NCBI GenBank assembly: GCA_029239575.1
Contig: JARBUP010000065.1
Location: 1 to 12,012 of the forward strand
DNA from: Bacillota bacterium
GTDB taxonomy: Bacteria > Bacillota > Clostridia > Tissierellales > Sedimentibacteraceae
Length of the DNA stretch: 12,012 nt
Direction of reading: 5' to 3'
Within the stretch, counting starts at the first letter, position 1; each line of letters opens with the position of its first letter. Shown one piece after another: positions 6,989 through 12,012 of the stretch. The notes beneath the pieces are model-generated. The model did no database searches. It had not been told where the DNA came from and saw only the letters and a list, made by a program, of their open reading frames with translations. A program made the translations under genes and the position numbers.

Positions 6989-7519
6989 ATGAGGGAAAAA
7001 GAAGTTAAAGTTCTTAATATAGATAAAGATGAAATTGAAAATAAACTTAAAAATATTGGTGCAACGCTTATAAAAGATGAAGAACAAATAAATATAAGAT
7101 TTGATTCAGAAGAGAGTATACTTAAAAAAAATTTGAATGGATATTTAAGAATTAGAATTACAAAAAATCTTTTAAATGGCGAAACAAAAAATACTATGAC
7201 ATTTAAAAAAAGCATCAGTCGGGATAAATTAAGAGTTAATGAAGAAATAGAAACAGAAATTTCAAACGTTGAAGAAACCTCTAAAATACTTGAGATATTG
7301 GGATATAAGAAAAAAAGACCGGGCCTTAAACACAGAAGATCATATATATATGACAATATTATATTTGAAATAGATACATGGGATAAAGAAACATATCCAA
7401 AACCATATCTTGAAATAGAAATGGCAACAGAAGAAGATCTTGAGAAAGCAATAAAATTACTTAATTTAGATAGATCACAAATTACTTCAAAATCCATTGC
7501 AGAATTAAGAAAAGCATAA
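6989..7519 (+). CDS. CYTH domain protein (triphosphate-tunnel fold, class IV adenylate cyclase-like)
   Basis: A 176-residue single-domain CYTH protein. The defining ExExK motif is at the extreme N-terminus (E3, E5, K7). The further charged strands of the tunnel follow in order: YLRIR (52-56), TFK (71-73), EEIETE (85-90), KHRRSY (114-119), FEIDTW (126-131) and PYLEIE (139-144). These acidic and basic residues bind a triphosphate and divalent metals in the family, which includes thiamine triphosphatases, inorganic triphosphatases and CyaB-type cyclases. Which substrate is used here cannot be told; short bacterial single-domain members are often simple triphosphatases. The ATG follows GGAGG by five bases. 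It has its own promoter and a 190-base gap before coaX, so it looks monocistronic; no hairpin terminator is apparent after it. Confidence 0.88.
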   Translation: MREKEVKVLNIDKDEIENKLKNIGATLIKDEEQINIRFDSEESILKKNLNGYLRIRITKNLLNGETKNTMTFKKSISRDKLRVNEEIETEISNVEETSKILEILGYKKKRPGLKHRRSYIYDNIIFEIDTWDKETYPKPYLEIEMATEEDLEKAIKLLNLDRSQITSKSIAELRKA

Positions 7520-7562
7520 ATTAAAATATTAAAGATAAAGCAAAGTTAGTAAAGAAATTCAT

Positions 7563-7590
7563 TTGAAGTTTATATTTTATATGTTATAAT
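7563..7590 (+). promoter_or_regulatory. Promoter of coaX
   Basis: TTGAAG (7563-7568), a 16-base spacer, then TATAAT (7585-7590) preceded by TGT gives an extended -10 promoter with a 4-of-6 -35. Transcription near 7597 implies a leader of about 110 bases. Within it AAGAAAA (7672-7678) can pair with TTTTCTT (7686-7692) just upstream of the ribosome binding site. Confidence 0.6.
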
Positions 7591-7709
7591 AGCATGATTA
7601 ATTTTGTAGTAATAATTTTGCAAGAATCATTGTTTAATTTTAATATAAAATAATATAATAAGCTGAATAATAAGAAAAATTGAAATTTTCTTGAAACTTA
7701 GGAGGAATC

Positions 7710-8477
7710 ATGGTTTTAGTTGTTGACATTGGCAATACAAACACTGTCGTAGGAGTTTATAAAGAAGATGAACTCATGGGCAGCTGGCGAATGGTTACAA
7801 GAAGTGATAAAACATCGGACGAATACGGCGTATTTATAATGAATTTATTAATATACAGCAATATAGATCATAAAGAAATAGACGGTGCTATTGTTTCTTC
7901 AGTTGTTCCAAATGTTATGCATTCATTTGAAAATGCTTTGAAAAAATATTTTAACATAAATCCTTTAATAGTTGGACCTGGAATTAAAACAGGCATTATG
8001 TTAAGCAGTGATAATCCAAGGCAGGTCGGTGCTGATAGAATAGTTGATATAGTTGCAGCATATGAACAATACGGCGGACCATTAATTGTAATAGATTTTG
8101 GTACTGCAACTACTTATGATATAGTTAATGAAAAAGGCGAATTTAAATATGGAGTTACATCTCCAGGTATACAAATTTCAGCAGATGCGTTGTGGTCAAG
8201 AACTGCACAGCTTCCAAAAATAGAAATTAAAAAGCCGTCTTCCATACTTGCAAAAAACACAATTACAAGCATGCAAGCAGGTCTTGTTTACGGATATATA
8301 GGACAAGTGGAATATATAGTTAAAAAAATGAAAGAAGAATTTGGCCGAGAAGACATGAAAGTTATTGCCACAGGAGGTTTAGGAAGACTTATTTCTGATG
8401 AAACATCAGTTATAGATGTTTACGACTCTCAACTTTTATTAAAAGGATTAAAAATTATTTACGATAAAAATTTATAA
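7710..8477 (+). CDS. coaX: Type III pantothenate kinase
   Basis: The 255-residue protein has all the marks of CoaX, an ASKHA-fold cytoplasmic enzyme that phosphorylates pantothenate in the first step of coenzyme A synthesis. The phosphate-binding DIGNTN is at 6-11, GADR at 107-110 holds the catalytic aspartate D109, DFGTATTYD at 129-137 forms the nucleotide and monovalent-cation region, and the adenosine-side ATGGLG is at 220-225. Family members require a monovalent cation and are not feedback inhibited by coenzyme A. The start is clear: AGGAGG (7700-7705) stands four bases before ATG, and the DxGNTN motif begins at residue 6 as usual. It is flanked by its own promoter and a strong terminator, so it appears monocistronic. 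Confidence 0.96.
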   Translation: MVLVVDIGNTNTVVGVYKEDELMGSWRMVTRSDKTSDEYGVFIMNLLIYSNIDHKEIDGAIVSSVVPNVMHSFENALKKYFNINPLIVGPGIKTGIMLSSDNPRQVGADRIVDIVAAYEQYGGPLIVIDFGTATTYDIVNEKGEFKYGVTSPGIQISADALWSRTAQLPKIEIKKPSSILAKNTITSMQAGLVYGYIGQVEYIVKKMKEEFGREDMKVIATGGLGRLISDETSVIDVYDSQLLLKGLKIIYDKNL

Positions 8478-8493
8478 AAAATTATATATATAG

Positions 8494-8521
8494 AAAGCAG
8501 TGGATACTCCACCGCTTTTTT
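8494..8521 (+). terminator. Intrinsic terminator of coaX
   Basis: The stem AAAGC-A-GTGGA pairs with TCCAC-C-GCTTT across the loop TAC, with one A/C mismatch, and runs directly into a T tract (8516-8521). It starts 16 bases after the coaX stop and is the clearest terminator of a single gene in the window. Confidence 0.9.
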
Positions 8522-8596
8522 GTATTTTTAACTTAAAATACTTTCAATTTTCGAGTTCTTTTTTCTATTTTAGAATATAATGTTAAAAATATATTA

Positions 8597-8625
8597 TTGT
8601 CATTAAAATAGTCTAATGATATAAT
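8597..8625 (+). promoter_or_regulatory. Vegetative-type promoter of sigI-rsgI
   Basis: TTGTCA (8597-8602), exactly 17 bases, then TATAAT (8620-8625) with TGA before it: a near-consensus sigma-A promoter with an extended -10. Transcription near 8632 gives a leader of roughly 68 bases that contains an inverted repeat. Confidence 0.75.
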
Positions 8626-8655
8626 AAAATGATTATTGAACTAAATTAAAATTTT

Positions 8656-8674
8656 ACTATTTAGTATAAATAGT
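8656..8674 (+). repeat. Inverted repeat in the sigI leader
   Basis: ACTATTTA (8656-8663) and TAAATAGT (8667-8674) are perfect complements around a 3-base centre GTA. It lies between the promoter and the ribosome binding site. It could be a protein-binding dyad or a weak leader hairpin; being all but two pairs A-T it would be unstable as RNA. Confidence 0.5.
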
Positions 8675-8699
8675 TATTATATAAATAAAGGTGAGTACT

Positions 8700-9422
8700 A
8701 TGAGGGAAATAGATATAAAGGCTGAAGAAGCTAAAATAGACGTAAATTTAATGAGTAGCTTAATTATGCAATATGATAATTTTATATTGAAATGTGCGTC
8801 CTCAGCATCTCACAATTATATTTCTAAAAATGATGATGAATATTCTGTGGCTATGAATGCATTTTCAGAAGCAATTAAAAACTACTCAATGGATAAGGGT
8901 AGTTTTTTGAACTTCGCAGAATTAGTTATAAGACGGCGTATCATTGATTTTATAAGAAGTAAATCAAGATTTGCACCTGAAATTTCTATAAATCCTTCTT
9001 TGTTTAATTCTGATAAAGAGGAAAATGAAGAAAGTATTTCAATGAAAATAGAAATTACAGAAAAAATGGTAGAAACAAATATAGATAACAGTTTGAAATT
9101 AGAAATAGAACTTGCAAATGATATATTTTCTTCTTATGGTTTTACATTTATGAGTTTATCCGATTGTTCGCCAAAAGCAAAGAAAACTAAAGCTGCTTGT
9201 GCTAGTGCTGTTGCTTATATTTTGAAGAACAACATACTTGTAAGCAATATGAAAGTTAAAAAAATGCTTCCAGTAAATGTGGTAGAAAAAAATGCAAAAG
9301 TACCCCGAAAAATTTTAGAACGACACCGAAAATATATTATTGCAGCAGTAGAGATTTTATCCGGAGATTTTCCTTACCTTGCAGAATATATACGATTCAT
9401 TAGAGAGGAGTTTGAAAAATGA
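8700..9422 (+). CDS. sigI: RNA polymerase sigma factor SigI
   Basis: A 240-residue SigI-family sigma factor, near the 251 residues of B. subtilis SigI. Sigma region 2 spans about 20-90, with DDEYSVAMNAFSEAIKNY (45-62) and the promoter-melting/-10 stretch FLNFAELVIRRRIIDFIRSK (69-88). A variable acidic linker (about 101-135) precedes the SigI C-terminal domain (about 137-240), whose end KVPRKILERHRKYIIAA (200-216) is the predicted helix-turn-helix for the -35. SigI factors serve heat or envelope stress in bacilli and polysaccharide sensing in cellulolytic clostridia. The ATG at 8700 is preferred: GGTGA (8690-8694) lies five bases before it, whereas the possible GTG at 8691 is part of that site and has none of its own. 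It overlaps rsgI by four bases (ATGA), which implies translational coupling. Confidence 0.92.
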   Translation: MREIDIKAEEAKIDVNLMSSLIMQYDNFILKCASSASHNYISKNDDEYSVAMNAFSEAIKNYSMDKGSFLNFAELVIRRRIIDFIRSKSRFAPEISINPSLFNSDKEENEESISMKIEITEKMVETNIDNSLKLEIELANDIFSSYGFTFMSLSDCSPKAKKTKAACASAVAYILKNNILVSNMKVKKMLPVNVVEKNAKVPRKILERHRKYIIAAVEILSGDFPYLAEYIRFIREEFEK

Positions 9423-10372
9423 AAGCAGTAATAGTTGAAATTAAAGATAAAAATGTCGCAGCTCTTTGTGCAGATGGTCGTATAATTAAAATGAAAAACA
9501 AGCATTATATGATAGGACAGGAGATCAACATGAAATCAAGCAACAATATAATGAAATTTGCAGCATCAGCTGCAGCAGCTTTAGTGGTATTTGCGGTGCC
9601 AGCATGGGCATATTTAACACCATATTCATATGTGAGTATAGATGTAAATCCATCCATTGAATTTTCATTGAACAGATTTGACAAAGTACTAAGCATTAAA
9701 GCTGTAAATGATGACGGACAAGAACTTTTAGAACATATAGATTTAAATGAATTAAAAAATGATGATATAAATGAAGCAGTTAAAGAAGTTGTAAAAGAAA
9801 TAAAAGAAAGTGGATTTTTTTCTGGTGAAGAAAGTGGTTTAGTTGTTGCAGCCTCAAGTAAAACAGAAGAAAAAACAAATAATTTAAAAAATAAAGTGAA
9901 AACTTCGGTTGAAGATGAAATAAATGATGGTAATGATGATGATTTAGAGGAAAATGGTAAAACAGATTCTAATAAAGAAAATGAAAATGAAAGTGATGTA
10001 AATAAAACTTCTGATGATTCATTAGAAATAGAATCAGAAACTAAAAATACAGATAATATTGAAATTGATGCAATTGGAGTTGGCCAAGAACGTGTAGAAA
10101 AAGCAAGAGAACTTGGAGTAACACCTGGAAAATTAAATTTAGTTGAAAAATTACAAGCAAGTGATCCTACTAAAGTATATAAAACTGAAGATTGGTTAAA
10201 AAAATCAGTTAAAGATATACAAAAAGAAATAAAAGCTAATGAAAAAGATGCAAAAGAAAAAGAAGCTAAAGAAAAAGAAAATAAAAAATCTGAAAAAGCA
10301 ACTGATAATAAATCAAATTCAACAAATAGTGAAAATGATATAAATTCTAAAAATAAAAAGAGTAAAAATTAA
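9419..10372 (+). CDS. rsgI: Anti-sigma-I factor RsgI family, single-pass membrane protein
   Basis: A 317-residue RsgI-type anti-sigma factor. Residues 1-38 are the small cytoplasmic RsgI N-terminal domain that binds SigI. A hydrophobic segment at about 46-66 is the single membrane span. The conserved outer juxtamembrane block follows, YVSIDVNPSIEFSLN (71-85), with the Asn77-Pro78 pair at which RsgI proteins have been reported to cleave themselves. Residues 150-215 are acidic, low in complexity and probably disordered. Another recognisable segment, RVEKARELGVTPGKLNLVEK (225-244), precedes a lysine/glutamate-rich, probably helical tail (about 262-317). No carbohydrate-binding module or enzyme domain is present, unlike the cellulosome-linked RsgI proteins, so the external signal is unknown. 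It is co-transcribed with sigI by an ATGA overlap. The next gene has its own promoter and attenuator. Confidence 0.88.
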   Translation: MKAVIVEIKDKNVAALCADGRIIKMKNKHYMIGQEINMKSSNNIMKFAASAAAALVVFAVPAWAYLTPYSYVSIDVNPSIEFSLNRFDKVLSIKAVNDDGQELLEHIDLNELKNDDINEAVKEVVKEIKESGFFSGEESGLVVAASSKTEEKTNNLKNKVKTSVEDEINDGNDDDLEENGKTDSNKENENESDVNKTSDDSLEIESETKNTDNIEIDAIGVGQERVEKARELGVTPGKLNLVEKLQASDPTKVYKTEDWLKKSVKDIQKEIKANEKDAKEKEAKEKENKKSEKATDNKSNSTNSENDINSKNKKSKN

Positions 10373-10393
10373 ATTTTTATAAAAATATAGCAA

Positions 10394-10422
10394 TTGACAA
10401 ACCCTAAAGCCTATAGTAATAT
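10394..10422 (+). promoter_or_regulatory. Candidate promoter ahead of the riboswitch-like leader
   Basis: A perfect -35 TTGACA (10394-10399), a 17-base spacer and a 4-of-6 -10 TAATAT (10417-10422). It would start transcription near 10429, about 50 bases before the aptamer, and lies only 22 bases after rsgI. Readthrough from rsgI is also possible since no terminator separates them. Confidence 0.5.
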
Positions 10423-10475
10423 TTATATTATATAAATATTTGCACTGCAAAACGTATAAATTACGCAAATCGACA

Positions 10476-10559
10476 GTACAAACTGAGCAGGCGATGAACT
10501 TTTAAGTTCGTGGGGCTGGGCCATAAGGCAGCAGGTATATACCTGTGGGACGGTAGTAT
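10476..10559 (+). promoter_or_regulatory. NiCo-like (nickel/cobalt) riboswitch aptamer
   Basis: The block ACTGAGCAGGC (10482-10492), a hairpin ATGAACT/AGTTCGT (10494-10511), a GGGGCTG...CAGC hairpin with ATAA loop (10512-10532), a perfect hairpin AGGT ATAT ACCT (10533-10544) and TGTGGGACGGT (10544-10554) resemble, in order and spacing, the NiCo riboswitch as I remember it. Helix P1 is closed by GTAC-AA-ACTG pairing with CGGT-A-GTAT, making a four-way junction. NiCo RNAs sense Co(II)/Ni(II) and switch on efflux genes. The linker after the second helix is shorter than I recall, and the downstream gene is an ABC-F ATPase, not a transporter; so the family call is likely but not certain. Confidence 0.65.
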
Positions 10560-10578
10560 GTTCCGCAGGTATTTTTTT
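10539..10578 (+). terminator. Intrinsic terminator overlapping the aptamer (attenuator)
   Basis: ATACCTGTGGGAC (10539-10551) pairs over 13 positions, including two G-U pairs and one U-G, with GTTCCGCAGGTAT (10560-10572) around an 8-base loop, followed by seven T (10572-10578). Its 5' strand uses the 3' strand of the last aptamer hairpin and the conserved GGGAC, and its loop takes the 3' strand of P1. Aptamer and terminator cannot form together, so ligand binding should allow readthrough. Confidence 0.85.
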
Positions 10579-10699
10579 ATGCTTTTTTATTTATATAATA
10601 ATAAAATTTTAAATATATTTAATAGAGTAAATTAATTAAATTTTGTATAATTAACTTAATAAATAATATAAATAAAATAATATAATATAATGGTGGATT
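10579..10699 (+). other. AT-rich leader between the attenuator and the ABC-F gene
   Basis: About 120 bases, nearly all A and T, without a clear gene or second hairpin. A TATAAT at 10646-10651 has no acceptable -35. GGTGG (10692-10696) just before the ATG is the only ribosome binding site candidate. With the promoter, aptamer and terminator upstream, this completes the 327-base gap between rsgI and the ABC-F gene. Confidence 0.5.
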
Positions 10700-12012
10700 A
10701 TGATAGAAATCGGAATTGGCAATTTAAATAAAAGTTTTGGTGTAGATAAAATATTTGAAAATGTTACATTTGATATAAAAACTAAAGATAAAATTGGTTT
10801 AGTTGGTAGAAATGGCACGGGCAAGACCACTCTTTTGAAAATCATTGCTGGATATGAGAATTTTACAGGTGGTCAAATAAACAAGCGTAAAGGTTTAGTA
10901 ATTGGATACTTAGAACAAATACCTAATTATGAAGATGAAAGCACTGTTTTAGATGTTTTAAATAAAGCATTTGAAAAAATACATGAAATAAATTTCCAAA
11001 TAATTAATCTTGAAAAGTCATTTGATATTTTAATAGGTGAAGAATTAAAGTCCGCAATTAAAAAATATAGCTTTTTGCAGGATTTATATAGAATATCGGG
11101 CGGTTATGAAACAAAAGAAAAATTAAACAAAATATTAAAAGGTCTTGATATTTCAGAAGATATGCAACAAAGAAAATTTAATCTTTTAAGTGGCGGTGAA
11201 AAAACAAGGGTTATACTTGGTAAGATATTGTTGGAAAACCCTGATTTATTGTTATTGGATGAACCTTCAAACCACCTTGATATAAAATCAATTGAATGGT
11301 TGGAAGAATATTTGAAAAACTATGAGGGAACCATAGTTATGGTATCCCATGACAGATATTTTTTAGATTCTATTGCAAATAAAATTATAGAACTTGATGG
11401 GGATGGAGTTGATATTTATGAAGGAAATTATTCTAAATATGTTGCTCAGAAAGAACTTCGTTTTATACAAGCTATGAAAGAATATGAAAGTCAACAGAAA
11501 AAAATAAAAAGAATGGAAGATCAAATTAAGAGATATCGTATATGGGGAGAAATGCGCGACAGCGATAAAATGTACAAACGAGCTAAAGAACTCGAAAAAA
11601 GACTTGAAAAAATTGATAAGATTAAAAAGCCCCTAATGGATAAAAAATCAGCAAATTTTTCTTTAAATGGTATTGAAAGATCAGGTAAAGAAGTAATAAA
11701 AGTAAATAATATTAGCAAGTCATTTAATTCTAAAAAACTTTTTAATGATTTAAGCTTTACATTGTTTTATAAAGAATCCATGTGTTTGTTAGGAGAAAAT
11801 GGAGCTGGAAAATCAACTATTTTAAAAATAATATTAAATGAAATCAAAAGTGACACAGGTGAAATAAAAACGGGTTCAAATGTAAAAATAGGATACCTTC
11901 CACAAGAAATTTATTTTGATAAAGAAGATATTTCTGTTTTGGACTATTTTTCATTTAATTATTCTATTTCATACAGTGAAGCAAGAAAAGAATTAGCTAA
12001 AATAATGTTCAC
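10700..12012 (+). CDS. ABC-F family ATPase (partial, 3' end beyond the window)
   Basis: An open frame of 437 codons runs off the window. It has two ABC ATPase domains and no membrane segment, which defines ABC-F. Domain 1 has Walker A GRNGTGKTT (36-44), the signature LSGGEKTR (S164), Walker B LLLLDEPSNHLD (D187, E188) and the H-loop VSHDRYF (H217). A charged helical linker (about 245-310, including IKRYRIWGEMRDSDKMYKRA) is the region that in ABC-F proteins reaches the ribosomal P/E site. Domain 2 starts with Walker A GENGAGKST (365-373). ABC-F proteins act on translating ribosomes as translation factors or antibiotic-protection factors; the subfamily is not resolved here. The start is the only in-frame ATG after TAA at 10688. 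GGTGG is just three bases before it, a short spacing. It is preceded by the riboswitch-like attenuator. Confidence 0.9.
   Translation, partial: MIEIGIGNLNKSFGVDKIFENVTFDIKTKDKIGLVGRNGTGKTTLLKIIAGYENFTGGQINKRKGLVIGYLEQIPNYEDESTVLDVLNKAFEKIHEINFQIINLEKSFDILIGEELKSAIKKYSFLQDLYRISGGYETKEKLNKILKGLDISEDMQQRKFNLLSGGEKTRVILGKILLENPDLLLLDEPSNHLDIKSIEWLEEYLKNYEGTIVMVSHDRYFLDSIANKIIELDGDGVDIYEGNYSKYVAQKELRFIQAMKEYESQQKKIKRMEDQIKRYRIWGEMRDSDKMYKRAKELEKRLEKIDKIKKPLMDKKSANFSLNGIERSGKEVIKVNNISKSFNSKKLFNDLSFTLFYKESMCLLGENGAGKSTILKIILNEIKSDTGEIKTGSNVKIGYLPQEIYFDKEDISVLDYFSFNYSISYSEARKELAKIMF

Noticed and set aside
6937..7497. Open frame of 186 codons on the minus strand opposite the CYTH gene
   Set aside because: It is a low-complexity Ser/Phe/Ile/Leu-rich mirror of the AT-rich, lysine/glutamate-rich CYTH gene, whose motifs on the plus strand are clear.
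9505..9696. Open frame of 63 codons on the minus strand within rsgI
   Set aside because: Antisense shadow of the conserved RsgI membrane and DVNPS region, without a start context.
10442..10500. c-di-GMP-I riboswitch, suggested by GCAAAA...ACGCAAAT
   Set aside because: The expected paired helices, the GGG before ACGCAAA and the second hairpin of that class are absent. The region fits better as upstream leader of the NiCo-like aptamer.
10558..10635. Small frame of 26 codons starting in the terminator loop, as a possible leader peptide for ABC-F attenuation
   Set aside because: It begins inside the terminator structure, its ribosome binding site would be the aptamer GGGACGG, and its codons simply follow the T tract and AT-rich leader. 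No evidence of coding.
10651..11718. Two short minus-strand frames (64 and 65 codons) within the ABC-F region
   Set aside because: Both are antisense to conserved ABC-F motifs and have compositions expected of reverse-complemented AT-rich coding DNA.

Overview
The window is AT-rich, low-GC Gram-positive DNA, most likely from an anaerobic, spore-forming member of the Clostridia or Tissierellia. The evidence is strong AGGAGG-type ribosome binding sites, TGnTATAAT extended -10 promoters, a desulfoferrodoxin (anaerobe oxygen defence), the prkA-yhbH-spoVR sporulation-associated cluster, a SigI/RsgI pair and a type III pantothenate kinase. The genus cannot be fixed from the sequence; Sedimentibacter-like relatives are only a guess.

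Layout. Bases 1-1829 are read leftward: a class I desulfoferrodoxin/superoxide reductase (56-439) and a two-gene ThrE-type exporter (YjjP-like 1053-1829, then YjjB-like 603-1037). A divergent 434-base gap (1830-2263) carries leftward promoters and a truncated copy of a dispersed repeat containing GTCATCCTGAGC. From 2264 everything reads rightward. A tight operon prkA-yhbH-spoVR (2264-6732) has 4-base gaps between genes. It is followed by a terminator-like hairpin, a full hairpin copy of the same dispersed repeat, and a second near-identical hairpin with a T tract. Then come a CYTH-domain protein (6989-7519), coaX (7710-8477) with its own promoter and terminator, and sigI-rsgI (8700-10372, overlapping ATGA) behind a near-consensus vegetative promoter. 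The last 327-base intergenic region holds an RNA element resembling the NiCo (nickel/cobalt) riboswitch, with an overlapping 13-bp intrinsic terminator. It leads into an ABC-F ATPase cut off by the window end.

How the genes relate. PrkA, YhbH and SpoVR form a conserved stress/sporulation module. SigI and the membrane anti-sigma factor RsgI form an envelope signalling switch. The other genes are independent housekeeping or accessory units. The most noteworthy signal is the riboswitch-like attenuator ahead of an ABC-F gene: the aptamer resembles one known for metal-efflux genes, whereas ABC-F proteins act on ribosomes. No mobile-element genes, CRISPR arrays, tRNA or rRNA genes were seen.
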